Assembly: GCA_964422465.1 (NCBI GenBank)
Contig: CAYRBD010000003.1
Span: 19,355-83,354 of the forward strand
Direction: 5' to 3'
DNA: 64,000 nt
Source of the DNA: FW021-bin31 sp964422465
Lineage (GTDB): Bacteria; Bacteroidota; Bacteroidia; Chitinophagales; Chitinophagaceae
In this document: positions 1-9,270 of the stretch, in pieces
Layout of the letters: the number at the start of each line of letters is the position of its first letter
Position numbering within the stretch: the first letter of the stretch is position 1
Notes under the pieces: generated by a model
What the model was told of the DNA's origin: nothing
The model's input: only the letters and a program-made list of their open reading frames with translations
Databases searched by the model: none
Position numbers and translations under genes: made by a program

Positions 1-1460
1 ATAAAAAGAGTATTGCTAAAAGTTTGTCTTTTAACAGTGCCACAGGAGAGCAGGTAAATTACGTACTGTCTTATGCAGATAAAAATAAAACAATACTTAT
101 TAAACTAGAAGGATACTTGAAGCCATTAACTTCGTATGTGATTGCTTTTTCTACCTCCTTAAAATCTGAAGATGGAGGGAGTTTACAGTCTGCTGTTGAG
201 GTTCATTTAACCACTGCTATAGATTCCTCCGATAAATTCAAAAGGATATCAGACTCGGCTTTGCTCACTTTGGTAGAACAACAGACTTTCAAATATTTCT
301 GGGACTTCGGACATCCGGTTTCCGGTATGGCAAGAGAGCGAAATACTTCTGGAAATACGTGCACTACCGGAGGTACCGGGTTTGGTATTATGAGTATTTT
401 GGTAGGTATTCACCGGCATTTTATTACTCGCGAGGAAGGATTAAACCGGATTTTAAAAATTGTTGATTTTTATAGGAATAAATGTACAACTTATCATGGC
501 GCTTTTGCACATTGGATCAATGGAGAAACCGGGGAAACCATTCCTTTTAGTACCAATGATGATGGCGCCGACTTGGTAGAAACTTCCTTTTTAATGGAAG
601 GGTTGTTAACGGCCCGGCAGTTTTTTGATAAACAGAATACGCTCGAAGATTCTTTAAGAAACGGGATTAATGATTTGTGGAATGGGGTAGAATGGAATTG
701 GTTCAGGCAGAAGGGGCAGGAGGCGTTATATTGGCATTGGAGCCCGGATAAAGACTGGGTCATGAACATGAAAATTACCGGATGGAATGAAGCGTTGATT
801 ACCTATGTACTGGCAGCCTCAGCCAAGAAGGATGCTATTCCCAAATCAGTTTATGATAACGGCTGGGCACAAAATGGAAAAATGAAAAATGGGAAAACTT
901 TTTTTGGTATTACGCTACCGTTGGGCCCTGATTTGGGAGGCCCTTTGTTTTTTTCCCATTATTCTTTCCTTGGTCTGAATCCTCATGGTTTGTCCGATGC
1001 GTATGCCAATTACTGGACACAGGATACTGCACAGGCCAGGATTAATTATTTGTATTGTGTCAACAACCCCAAGAACTTCAATGGCTATAGCAAATTATGT
1101 TGGGGGTTGACTGCCAGCGATGATAATAACGGGTATAAAGCGCATTCTCCTTCCAATGATGATGGGGTGATTTCACCCACGGCGGCTGTGTCTTCCATCC
1201 CTTATACGCCCAAAGAATCTATGAACGCATTGAAATTCTTTTATTATAAACTGGGAGATAAAATATGGGGAAAATATGGGTTTAAAGATGCTTTTAATCT
1301 GAATGAGATATGGTTTGCGGATTCTTATTTAGCTATTGATCAGGGGCCGCAAATCGTGATGATTGAAAATTACCGGAGCGGATTGTTGTGGGATTTATTT
1401 ATGAGTTGTCCGGAAGTAAAGTCCGGGTTGAAGAGATTAGGATTTACTATAAAAAATTAA
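1..1460 (+). CDS. GH144-like glucoamylase-fold glycosidase, 5' end outside window
   Basis: The frame is open from base 3 to the stop at 1460, so the gene starts upstream; the TTG at 24 is not a credible start. The first ~65 visible residues look like a bacterial Ig-like (Big_5) domain, ending in a strand VEVHLTTA. From about residue 80 the sequence matches the glucoamylase-like family PF10091 (ALLTLVEQQTFKYFWDFGHP, TTGGTGFGIMSI, YWHWSPD, ISPTAAVSSIPYTP, AIDQGPQIVMIENYRSG). Characterised members of this fold in Chitinophaga are GH144 endo-beta-1,2-glucanases, so activity on a beta-glucan is likely but not proven. It is a paralogue of the gene at 12751-14118 and heads a co-directional run of carbohydrate-active genes. 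Confidence 0.85.
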   Translation, partial: KKSIAKSLSFNSATGEQVNYVLSYADKNKTILIKLEGYLKPLTSYVIAFSTSLKSEDGGSLQSAVEVHLTTAIDSSDKFKRISDSALLTLVEQQTFKYFWDFGHPVSGMARERNTSGNTCTTGGTGFGIMSILVGIHRHFITREEGLNRILKIVDFYRNKCTTYHGAFAHWINGETGETIPFSTNDDGADLVETSFLMEGLLTARQFFDKQNTLEDSLRNGINDLWNGVEWNWFRQKGQEALYWHWSPDKDWVMNMKITGWNEALITYVLAASAKKDAIPKSVYDNGWAQNGKMKNGKTFFGITLPLGPDLGGPLFFSHYSFLGLNPHGLSDAYANYWTQDTAQARINYLYCVNNPKNFNGYSKLCWGLTASDDNNGYKAHSPSNDDGVISPTAAVSSIPYTPKESMNALKFFYYKLGDKIWGKYGFKDAFNLNEIWFADSYLAIDQGPQIVMIENYRSGLLWDLFMSCPEVKSGLKRLGFTIKN

Positions 1461-1633
1461 GTAGTGTAAAGTTAAGTATAATTTGTCTCCGTATTACCTC
1501 CCGAAGATTATACACCTGCCGGCAATGGCAGGGATAAACGCAGAAGTCGATTATATAATCTGCGAAAATCAGTGAGATCAGCGGGAGACCTTTTACATCA
1601 GTTTAATTATAAAACAACAGTAGATAATAATTT

Positions 1634-3274
1634 ATGAGTGTTAAACAAAAGAAAAAAATAAAAGCAACGGCGCCGAAGAAACTTAATGTAGAATCTGAAA
1701 ACCATATTTCCAGGTTGAGATTTTTGAAGAATATGGCCATGGGTGGAGCTGCCGTCCTGGCGCCAACCGTCTTGTCATCCAAAAACCTGAACCCGAAGGT
1801 AGGAAGATTAAATAAACCGGCTCGTGCGTACGGAAAGCCCAATATCATTTTCATCTTTGATGATCAATTACGAAGAGATGCCATAGGTGTTTTTGGCGGT
1901 GGATTTAACATGACAACTCCTCATATTGACCGGCTTTCAAGTGAAGGAACCAATTTCAGAAACAGCGTATCTTCCTGTCCGTTGTGTACGCCCTTTCGCG
2001 GCATGTTGATGACCGGCCGTTATCCAACCCATTCGGGGGTTATTTTTAATTTTGTAGAAGCCAGCCCAAAGCAAAACCCGAACTGTCTGGCCAACGTATT
2101 TGACCAGGCGGGCTATGACACCGGATTTATTGGCAAATGGCATCTGGCTTCCGGCTTTAGGGTAGGAGATGGTTTGTATGAATATCATCCGAAGAAGGAG
2201 AAGGAATGGATAAAAAATCATCCGCATCATGATTTTGTACCTCCGGGTCCCGAGCGGTTAGGTTATAAATTTTGGCAGGCCTATAATTTTCTTAATGATT
2301 TTAAAAATTACTGGTATTACGAAGATACACCCCAAAAAATTCAGACTCATAAATATGAAACCGATGTGCAGTTTGAGCAAGCCATTGCTTTTATGGAAAA
2401 GCGGAAGAATGCTGAAAGGCCCTTTTTGCTTACGATAGCCCCCCATCCTCCACATGAACCTTTTAGGGAACCTCCGGAAGGTTATCTGGAAAAAGTTGTT
2501 CCGAAGGATCAAATAAAATGGGAGCCTAATGTGCCTAAAGACAACCCCAGAAGTGTAGAAGATGTCAGAGGATATTACGCTATGATTAAGAACCTGGATG
2601 ACAACATGGGAAAGATTTTGAACTATCTGGATCAATCGGGTTTGGCTGAAAATACCGTTCTGGTCTTTACAGCAGATCACGGAGAAATGAATGGAAGCCA
2701 TGGGCGGCTTCAAAAGATGGTGCCTTACAGGGAAGCGGTCAACATCCCGCTGATTATTCGATGGCCGGGTAAAATTCCGGAATCCCGATTTATTGATGCT
2801 ATCCATACGCCTATGGATTATTTTCCTACGCTTTGCGGACTGGCCGAGGTGAATATACCTGAAGAGGTAGATGGGATAGATATGAGTAAAGTTGTTTTGG
2901 GACAGGAATATAGTAAAAGAGAAAATGTCCTGATTGCCAATTATACTTCTCATTGGGATTTTTTGCAAACCGGAACCTTGTGGCCGGAGTGGCGTGGTGT
3001 TTTTTCCGGAAGGCATACGTATGTGAAATGGCTGACCGGAGAAGAAGAATTATATGACAACGCCATCGATCCTTATCAGATGAAAAACCGCATTCATGAT
3101 CAGGATGCTTTTTTAACCTTACAAAATATGAGGACCCGGCTTCGTAATTTGCTGCAACAGGCTCATGATGATTTCCGTCCGGGAGATAAATATGGAGAAT
3201 GGTTTAATGAAGACCGGACTTTGAAACAAACCGGATTGGGACCGGTAAAAGAGGGAGTAAAAAGTAAGAAGTAA
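1634..3274 (+). CDS. S1-family sulfatase
   Basis: A 546-aa formylglycine-dependent sulfatase. After a Lys-rich N terminus, a hydrophobic stretch (FLKNMAMGGAAVLAP, residues 31-44) with an upstream Arg resembles a Tat-like export signal. The catalytic motif is C118-T-P-F-R, the CxPxR signature whose Cys is converted to formylglycine; the Ser usual before Arg is Phe, as in several S1 subfamilies. Metal-site motifs are present: IFIFDDQ near residue 73, GKWHLASG, and TADHGEMNGSHG. It should remove sulfate esters from a sugar in the periplasm. It ends 3 bp before the GH172 gene and is probably cotranscribed with it. The substrate cannot be read from the sequence. Confidence 0.92.
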   Translation: MSVKQKKKIKATAPKKLNVESENHISRLRFLKNMAMGGAAVLAPTVLSSKNLNPKVGRLNKPARAYGKPNIIFIFDDQLRRDAIGVFGGGFNMTTPHIDRLSSEGTNFRNSVSSCPLCTPFRGMLMTGRYPTHSGVIFNFVEASPKQNPNCLANVFDQAGYDTGFIGKWHLASGFRVGDGLYEYHPKKEKEWIKNHPHHDFVPPGPERLGYKFWQAYNFLNDFKNYWYYEDTPQKIQTHKYETDVQFEQAIAFMEKRKNAERPFLLTIAPHPPHEPFREPPEGYLEKVVPKDQIKWEPNVPKDNPRSVEDVRGYYAMIKNLDDNMGKILNYLDQSGLAENTVLVFTADHGEMNGSHGRLQKMVPYREAVNIPLIIRWPGKIPESRFIDAIHTPMDYFPTLCGLAEVNIPEEVDGIDMSKVVLGQEYSKRENVLIANYTSHWDFLQTGTLWPEWRGVFSGRHTYVKWLTGEEELYDNAIDPYQMKNRIHDQDAFLTLQNMRTRLRNLLQQAHDDFRPGDKYGEWFNEDRTLKQTGLGPVKEGVKSKK

Positions 3275-3277
3275 AAA

Positions 3278-4498
3278 ATGAACTTTTATAAACAAATAGA
3301 AAAAGTAGTATGGTTTTGCAGCCTTTTTTTCCTGATGTCTTGTTTTAACAGGCTTTATGCTCAGCAGAAGTTATATACCATGCCTTCCGGCACACAAACA
3401 AGATGGACAAGTTCCGAAAATCCCAAAGGAGAAAAGGGGGCAGGAGCAAAAGAAAACCGGGGAGCCAAAGGGCATGCTTTTGACAAAATTAAAGCTCACG
3501 ATTCTCTTGATTTATTAAAGGTGAATGGCCCCGGAATCATAGAACACATTAAGCTTACTATAGACAACCGTTCTCCGGAAATGCTGCGTGCACTAAGAAT
3601 TACAATCTATTGGGATGGAACAGCAAAACCCGCTGTCTCTGCCCCTTTAGGAGACTTTTTTGGCGTAGCTTTTGGTCAAACGGCTGCTTTTGAGTCAGAC
3701 TTGTTTTCAAACCCCGAAGGGCGCTCTTTCAATTGTTTTATTCCCATGCCTTTTAAAAAGGGCGCTCGTGTTACCATTTTTAATGACTCCAATAAAGACC
3801 TGCTGCATATTTTTTATGATATCAACTACCAGAAATGGGAGCATGTACCGGACAATATGCTGTATTTTCATGCTTACTGGCATCAGGATAAACCGGCTGC
3901 CGGCAGCGATTTTAAAATTCTTCCGGAAGTGAGTGGCCAGGGTAAATTCTTAGGTACCAGTTTGGGGATAAAAGCGGATTCTGTTTATGGTGATATATGG
4001 TGGGGGGAAGGAGAGGTAAAGGTTTATCTGGATGGAGACCAGAAATATCCTACCCTGGTTAGTACCGGTGTGGAAGATTATATCGGTACAGCGTGGGGAA
4101 TGGGAAAATTTATCAACCGTTATCAGGGGTGTCTGGTTGCTGATAAGGATAAAAAAGAATGGAGTTTTTACCGGTATCATATTCCTGATCCGGTTTATTT
4201 TCATCAAAATATAAAAATAGCGGTACAACAAATTGGCGGTGGGCCGCTAAAAGAAGTACGAAAAGCGGCACGAAAAGGCGCCGATTTAATACCTGTTACC
4301 GTGGATCAGCAAACACGGTTTGTGAAATTATTGGAAATGAAAAGCCTTCCGCAGTTAATGGATAAGAATTTTCCTGAGGGCTGGGTTAATTTTTATCGCT
4401 CTGATGTCTGGTCTGCAACGGCTTATTTTTATTTGGATCGCGCCACGGATAATTTGCCCGCTATCGCACCTGTTGGAGAAAGGACAAAAGGCCTTTGA
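3278..4498 (+). CDS. DUF2961 / GH172 family glycosidase
   Basis: A 406-aa protein with an N-terminal signal (hydrophobic FCSLFFLMSC, then LYAQQ). The Cys in LMSC is not followed by a typical lipobox context, so SPI cleavage after A-Q is as likely as lipidation. The body matches DUF2961: GHAFDKIKAHDSLDLLKVNGPGIIEHI, ITIYWDGTAKPAVSAPLGDFFG, STGVEDYIGTAWG, YRYHIPDPVYF. Characterised GH172 enzymes act on alpha-D-arabinofuranosides or alpha-D-fructofuranosides, so a furanosidase role is plausible. It follows the sulfatase by 3 bp; the 297 bp after it carry REP-like hairpins. Confidence 0.88.
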   Translation: MNFYKQIEKVVWFCSLFFLMSCFNRLYAQQKLYTMPSGTQTRWTSSENPKGEKGAGAKENRGAKGHAFDKIKAHDSLDLLKVNGPGIIEHIKLTIDNRSPEMLRALRITIYWDGTAKPAVSAPLGDFFGVAFGQTAAFESDLFSNPEGRSFNCFIPMPFKKGARVTIFNDSNKDLLHIFYDINYQKWEHVPDNMLYFHAYWHQDKPAAGSDFKILPEVSGQGKFLGTSLGIKADSVYGDIWWGEGEVKVYLDGDQKYPTLVSTGVEDYIGTAWGMGKFINRYQGCLVADKDKKEWSFYRYHIPDPVYFHQNIKIAVQQIGGGPLKEVRKAARKGADLIPVTVDQQTRFVKLLEMKSLPQLMDKNFPEGWVNFYRSDVWSATAYFYLDRATDNLPAIAPVGERTKGL

Positions 4499-4795
4499 AG
4501 AGAAATATCTATTGCAGTTGACTTTAGTCAACTGATAAAAAGAAAGAGGATGAAGATTTATTAGAAGATAATTGGGGAAAAGTGATGGCATTAAGTTATA
4601 AAAGAGAATTTATTGCAGTTGTCAACTGGCAAGGATAATGCAGCAAGTGGCTTTAGCCACATCAGTAAGTTCATAGAAAAGTCTGATTGATTTGAAGCTG
4701 GTTTTTTTAAGGTCTAACTCAAAAATGAAAAAAGATGCAGGAAATGGAGTGGCTTCAGCCACATTAAAATAACATAAATGAATTTTTATTAAAAG
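4499..4795. repeat. Intergenic block with REP-like hairpins
   Basis: No gene is seen here. Three positions carry short palindromes of two types. Type A is CAGTTGACT-tt-AGTCAACTG at 4515-4534 and a shortened CAGTTG-t-CAACTG at 4616-4628. Type B is GTGGCT-tt-AGCCAC at 4647-4660 and GTGGCT-tc-AGCCAC at 4749-4762. The A-then-B order with about 18 nt between recurs at 47399-47453, 43 kb away. This is the organisation of a dispersed non-coding repeat. A RAYT-type transposase lies at 61963-62607, but no A or B hairpin flanks it, so a link is unproven. Confidence 0.7.
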
Positions 4796-7057
4796 ATGAA
4801 AATATTCGTTCTATTCACGGGCGTTTTTATTTTGAGCCTGAATGCGATTCAGGCCCAACAGTTATCTGCCGAAGATCGCTTATCGCTCCTAAATCATAAG
4901 GCCGATTCCATCCTCTCTTTGATGACCTTGAAAGAAAAGGCCGGTCAATTAACTATTTATGGAGGCAATCAAAAAGGGTTGAAGGAAGCAATAAAAAATG
5001 GACTGGTGGGAGGTACCAATGGGATGTTGCCCGGAAGAGAAAAAGTGAGTAAATATTTAACTCAACTGCAGAAGATGGCTATGCAATCCCGGCTAAAAAT
5101 ACCTTTATTATTCATGGGAGATGTTATCCATGGTTATCGAACTACTTTTCCGGTGAACATAGGCATGGCTTGTAGCTGGGATACCGCCTTGATCAGAAAA
5201 GTGGATAGTATTGCCGCCTTTGAGGCCACTGCAGATGGCATGAACTGGAGCTTTGCGCCTATGGTGGATATTAGCCGGGATCCAAGATGGGGAAGGGTTG
5301 TAGAAGGAGCGGGAGAAGACCCATTTTTAGCGTCTGCAATTGCCGCGGCGGAAGTAAAAGGTTTGCAGGGAAATGATCTTTCCAATTCACGGACAATGGC
5401 GGCCACAGCCAAGCATTTTGCAGGATATGGCGCTGTAGAAGCAGGAAGGGACTACAATACGGTGGACATGTCGTGGCGGCGGTTCCATGAAATTTATCTT
5501 CCTCCTTTTCAGGCGGCGATTGATGTGGGCCTGGCTTCGATTATGCCGGCCTTTATTTCGCTTAATGGGATTCCGGCTTCTGAAAACAGCCATTTGTTAA
5601 AGGGTATTCTAAGGAAAGAATGTGGTTTTAAAGGATTAGTTGTTTCCGATTACGATGCCATTCCCGAGATGCTGAATCACCGCGTGGCGGCTACTTCCGT
5701 GCAGGCTGTAGCAGAAGCAATGAATGCGGGTATGGATATGGATCTCCATAGCGGTACTTATTTCAAAGATTTACCAGGGTTGGTGGAAGAGAGAAAAGTG
5801 AAGGAAGCAGAACTGGATTCAGCGGTAAAAAGAGTATTGGTTTTAAAGTATCAGCTGGGTTTGTTTGACCACCCTTTTTTGTATGGGAATAAAACGGCAG
5901 GCTACCAGGACTCCCTTTTGAAAAAGCACCGGCCTTTAGCCCGTAAGATGGCGAGAGAATCTTTCGTGTTGTTAAAGAATGATACGCTTTTCGGACAGAA
6001 GGAGGCTATTTTACCTCTGTCAGAAAAGATTAAAACATTAGCGGTGATTGGTCCATTGGTAAAAGATCAGAAAGAAATATTAGGCCCTGTACATGCCTTG
6101 GGAAAGTCTGAAGAGGCAATAAGTATCTGGCAGGGAATAAAAGAAGCGGTATCTCCCGGTACAGAATTGTTATATGCCAGAGGTACCGGTATTGAAAGTG
6201 ATTCCACTGAAGGATTTGCCGAAGCAATAGCTTTTGCCCGGCAGGCAGACGTGGTAGTCATGGCGCTGGGCGAAAGTGCCGGTATGAGTGGAGAAGGAGA
6301 CAGTCGATCTGTGCTGGGATTACCGGGTAATCAACTGGACCTGGTAAAAGCAATAGCGAAAACCGGAAAGCCGATTGTTGTATTGCTGATAAGTGGCCGT
6401 CCTTTGACCATTCCCTGGCTTGCCGGCCACGTCTCTGGGATTTTGGAAATCTGGGAACCGGGCACAGAAACCGGCCATGCGGTTGCTGATGTATTGTTTG
6501 GCAAATACAATCCTTCCGGTAAATTGGTTATGACCTTTCCGAGAAATACCGGACAAATTCCCATTTATTATGATCATCTGAATACCGGACGTCCGAAAAT
6601 CAAAGGGAATAAATATACCACCCGTTATGTGGATGTGCCCAACTCGCCTTTGTATCCTTTTGGGTATGGGTTAAGTTATACCCATTTTACTTATTCTAAG
6701 CCTCGGTTGAACACGGATTCCCTGGAATGGAATGATACCCTGAAAGTAACCGTGGATGTAACGAACAGCGGTGCAGTGAAGGGAATTGAAATTGTACAAT
6801 TGTATATTAGCGACCTGGTAGCCAGTATCAGTCCGCCCCTGAAGAAATTGAAGGGTTTTAAAAAAATAGTTTTAAATCCGGGAGGAAGCCGGCAGGTAAT
6901 CTTCTTTTTAACAAGAAAAGAATTGTCTTTTTATGGAAAAAATATGGACTTTATAGCTGAACCGGGCGCATTTGAGGTATATGTGGGAGGTAGTTCGGAT
7001 ACGGTAAATAAAGCGGGGTTTTGGTTGCTTGGAGGCAGGAAGGCAGTGGCTCGCTGA
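4796..7057 (+). CDS. bglX: GH3 beta-glucosidase
   Basis: A 753-aa GH3 enzyme with signal peptide (cleavage after AIQAQ). The N-terminal TIM barrel contains MGDVIHGYRTTFP, NWSFAPMVDISRDPRWGR, KHFAGYGAVEAGRDYN and the nucleophile D285 in VVSDYDAI (the usual Trp after SD is Tyr). The alpha/beta sandwich holds the acid/base region GESAGMSGEGDSRS near residue 495, and the C terminus is the FnIII-like domain common in BglX. Length fits periplasmic BglX. The symbol indicates family resemblance only. With two GH144-like proteins in the same cluster, a role in splitting beta-1,2-gluco-oligosaccharides is a reasonable inference, because Bacteroides pairs such enzymes with a GH3. Confidence 0.93.
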   Translation: MKIFVLFTGVFILSLNAIQAQQLSAEDRLSLLNHKADSILSLMTLKEKAGQLTIYGGNQKGLKEAIKNGLVGGTNGMLPGREKVSKYLTQLQKMAMQSRLKIPLLFMGDVIHGYRTTFPVNIGMACSWDTALIRKVDSIAAFEATADGMNWSFAPMVDISRDPRWGRVVEGAGEDPFLASAIAAAEVKGLQGNDLSNSRTMAATAKHFAGYGAVEAGRDYNTVDMSWRRFHEIYLPPFQAAIDVGLASIMPAFISLNGIPASENSHLLKGILRKECGFKGLVVSDYDAIPEMLNHRVAATSVQAVAEAMNAGMDMDLHSGTYFKDLPGLVEERKVKEAELDSAVKRVLVLKYQLGLFDHPFLYGNKTAGYQDSLLKKHRPLARKMARESFVLLKNDTLFGQKEAILPLSEKIKTLAVIGPLVKDQKEILGPVHALGKSEEAISIWQGIKEAVSPGTELLYARGTGIESDSTEGFAEAIAFARQADVVVMALGESAGMSGEGDSRSVLGLPGNQLDLVKAIAKTGKPIVVLLISGRPLTIPWLAGHVSGILEIWEPGTETGHAVADVLFGKYNPSGKLVMTFPRNTGQIPIYYDHLNTGRPKIKGNKYTTRYVDVPNSPLYPFGYGLSYTHFTYSKPRLNTDSLEWNDTLKVTVDVTNSGAVKGIEIVQLYISDLVASISPPLKKLKGFKKIVLNPGGSRQVIFFLTRKELSFYGKNMDFIAEPGAFEVYVGGSSDTVNKAGFWLLGGRKAVAR

Positions 7058-7111
7058 GAAGCGAAGAACCGCAAAGGGAAAAAATTATTATCAAATTAAT
7101 GTTCTCATATC

Positions 7112-8839
7112 ATGAAAAATAAACTTTTTTATTTGATTTTTCTTTTTTTATGCATCTCTTATGCAACGAATGCACAGGACATGCAGCGGAGCACCTATTG
7201 CAACCCGATCAATATTGATTATACTTATATGATCTACAATGCCAATAAGAATCTGTCTTATCGGTCGGGGGCAGATCCGGCGGTGGTAAGCTTCAGAAAT
7301 GAATATTATATGTTCGTCACCCGTTCCATGGGCTATTGGCATTCTGCGGATTTAACCCATTGGGATTTTATTACACCGGAAAAATGGTATTTCCAGGGCT
7401 CCAATGCGCCTGCCGCTTCCAATTATAAGGATTCTGTTTTATATGTGATTGGCGATCCGTCCGGCGCAAGCAGTGTTTTATATACCGATGATCCTCAAAA
7501 AGGAAATTGGAAAGCCACTCCTTCCATTATTACCAACTTGCAGGATCCGGATCTTTTCATTGATGACGATGGCAGCGCCTATATGTATTGGGGATCTTCC
7601 AATAAATTTCCCATTCGCGGGAAAAAATTGAATAGGAAAGTGCGTTTTACGCCTTCCGAAACCATCGATACCTTATTTAATCTCAATGAAGAAAAACATG
7701 GGTGGGAACGTTTTGGAGAAAATAACTCGGATACGGTTTTAGGAGGTTATATCGAAGGCCCCTGGATGACAAAACATGAAGGGAAATATTATTTGCAATA
7801 TGCGGCGCCGGGGACCGAGTTTAATGTATATGCAGATGGGGTTTACACAAGTGATTCTCCTTTGGGACCGTTTCATTATGCCCCCAATAACCCAATTTCT
7901 TTCAAACCGGGCGGTTTTATCAATGGCGCAGGGCATGGCAGTATGGTAAAAGGTCCTGCCGGACAATACTGGCATTTTACCACCATGGCGGTCGGTGTGA
8001 ATATCGGATGGGAGCGCAGAATAGGAATGTTTCCTACTTATTTTGACAAGGATGGCCTGATGTATGCCGATACCTATTTTGGGGATTATCCGCATTATGC
8101 GCCCAATATTGCAGGAAAAGAAGGTAAATTCCGGGGATGGATGTTGCTGTCTTATCAAAAACCGGTAAAGGCGTCTTCTGCCCTGGACAGCTTCCCACCT
8201 AAAAATTTAGTTGATGAAAATATAAAGACCTTCTGGCTGGCTAAAGAAAACAATGACCGGCAATGGGTTGAAATTGATCTTGAAAAACCGGGGGAAGTAT
8301 ATGCCATTCAGGTGAACTATAATGATTACCATTCTGATCTTTACGGTAAAATTCCCGACTTGAAATATCGGTATACAATAGAAGGTTCTATTGACGGAAA
8401 AAACTGGAAGATATTAGTGGATCGAAGCCATAGTTTTAAAGATACTCCGAATGATTATGTAGAGCTTTCCAGGCCGGAAACCGTTCGATTCATTCGATAT
8501 AAAAACATCCATGTTCCTACTCCCTACCTCTCTATCTCAGATTTACGGGTTTTCGGTAAAGGAAAAGGCGAAGTTCCCGAAAAAGTGACTACCTTTAAGG
8601 TAGAAAGACACCAGGATAAAAGAGATGCAACCATAACCTGGGATCAACAGAAAAATGTACAGGGTTATAATGTGCTTTGGGGCATCGCTCCCGATAAATT
8701 ATACAGTTCCTGGATGGTGTATGGCGAAAATAAATTGGAAATGAGGAACCTGAATACAGGCGAAACGTATTATTTTTCCATAGAAGCCTTTAACGAAAAC
8801 GGAGTGGGAGAACGGAGCGAAGTGATAAGAGTGAATTAA
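7112..8839 (+). CDS. GH43 glycosidase with discoidin (F5/8C) and FnIII modules
   Basis: A 575-aa secreted protein (signal to about residue 22, NAQ). The five-bladed GH43 domain fills residues ~50-340. The catalytic base Asp is in YRSGADPAVV, the pKa-modulating Asp in QDPDLFIDDDGSAYMYWG, and the acid Glu in YIEGPWMTKHEGKYYLQYAA. A discoidin-like carbohydrate-binding module follows at ~350-475 (NDRQWVEIDLEKPGEVYAIQVNY, VRFIRYKNI), then an FnIII domain at ~485-575 (ATITWDQQKNVQGYNVLWG). GH43 enzymes are mainly arabinosidases, xylosidases or galactosidases; the subfamily was not assigned. The hicB start lies 24 bp after its stop. Confidence 0.92.
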   Translation: MKNKLFYLIFLFLCISYATNAQDMQRSTYCNPINIDYTYMIYNANKNLSYRSGADPAVVSFRNEYYMFVTRSMGYWHSADLTHWDFITPEKWYFQGSNAPAASNYKDSVLYVIGDPSGASSVLYTDDPQKGNWKATPSIITNLQDPDLFIDDDGSAYMYWGSSNKFPIRGKKLNRKVRFTPSETIDTLFNLNEEKHGWERFGENNSDTVLGGYIEGPWMTKHEGKYYLQYAAPGTEFNVYADGVYTSDSPLGPFHYAPNNPISFKPGGFINGAGHGSMVKGPAGQYWHFTTMAVGVNIGWERRIGMFPTYFDKDGLMYADTYFGDYPHYAPNIAGKEGKFRGWMLLSYQKPVKASSALDSFPPKNLVDENIKTFWLAKENNDRQWVEIDLEKPGEVYAIQVNYNDYHSDLYGKIPDLKYRYTIEGSIDGKNWKILVDRSHSFKDTPNDYVELSRPETVRFIRYKNIHVPTPYLSISDLRVFGKGKGEVPEKVTTFKVERHQDKRDATITWDQQKNVQGYNVLWGIAPDKLYSSWMVYGENKLEMRNLNTGETYYFSIEAFNENGVGERSEVIRVN

Positions 8840-8850
8840 AAAAATTGTAT

Positions 8851-8858
8851 TATCTTTG
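8851..8858 (+). promoter_or_regulatory. Bacteroidota -7 box before hicB
   Basis: TATCTTTG matches the TAnnTTTG -7 consensus and ends 4 bases before the hicB ATG at 8863. Transcription would start at or next to the ATG, giving a leaderless mRNA. No clear -33 TTG is seen at the usual spacing, so support is only moderate. Confidence 0.45.
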
Positions 8859-8862
8859 GATT

Positions 8863-9072
8863 ATGAAATTGACGGCAATTATATCAAAAGGGGAAGAATA
8901 TTTTATTGGCCAGGTCAAAGAACTTCCCGGGGTTCTTACTCAGGGGCAGACCGTTGCGGAGACCAAAAAGAATCTTCTGGATGCCCTATCTCTATGGCTT
9001 AAAGACGCAGAAGAAGAGGTTGATGATGTTGATATAATTTATCAGGAAGAATTGCATATTAATGTCGGTTAA
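8863..9072 (+). CDS. hicB: HicB-family antitoxin
   Basis: A 69-aa protein from the ATG at 8863; a longer TTG-started reading from 8845 is rejected because it would run through the -7 box. It has the HicB partial RNase-H fold pattern: MKLTAIISKGEEYFIGQVKELPGV, then TQGQTVAETKKNLLDALSLWL. No C-terminal DNA-binding domain fits in this length, so autoregulation would need the HicA complex. The gene overlaps hicA by 11 bp, typical of translational coupling. The order is antitoxin first, the reverse of E. coli hicAB. Confidence 0.9.
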   Translation: MKLTAIISKGEEYFIGQVKELPGVLTQGQTVAETKKNLLDALSLWLKDAEEEVDDVDIIYQEELHINVG

Positions 9073-9259
9073 GGAGCGGGATTTTATTAAGCATCTTGAG
9101 TTTTATGGCTGCCATCTTCACCGCCACGGAAGTAATCATGATATTTATCGCAATGAACAGACGGGGAAAAAGACCTCTGTACCAAGACACACAAAGATAG
9201 ATAGGAATCTCGCACGCCTAATTTGCAAACAGTTGGGGATTCCCGGCATTCACTCATAA
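9062..9259 (+). CDS. hicA: HicA-family toxin (mRNA interferase)
   Basis: A 65-aa protein with the double-stranded RNA-binding-like HicA fold. Residues KERDFIKHLEFYGCHLHRHGSNHDIYRN carry the family motif GS-x-H, whose His is the predicted RNase residue, followed by TSVPRHTKIDRNLARLICKQLGI. HicA cleaves mRNA independently of the ribosome and is neutralised by HicB. The start overlaps the end of hicB by 11 bp. The pair lies between a GH43 gene and a sulfatase gene in the same orientation, so it may be carried as a passenger in the glycan cluster. Length and motifs look intact. Confidence 0.92.
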   Translation: MSVKERDFIKHLEFYGCHLHRHGSNHDIYRNEQTGKKTSVPRHTKIDRNLARLICKQLGIPGIHS

Positions 9260-9270
9260 AAATTTATATT

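Noticed and set aside
24..26. TTG as the start of the first gene
   Set aside because: The frame is open to base 3 and the Ig-like domain is cut, so the real start lies outside the window.
2258..3016. 252-aa minus-strand open frame
   Set aside because: It lies fully inside the sulfatase gene and shows no family motif.
9223..9270. Earlier start for the second sulfatase
   Set aside because: It overlaps hicA by 37 bp and adds residues not resembling a signal; ATG at 9271 gives the Tat-like N terminus.
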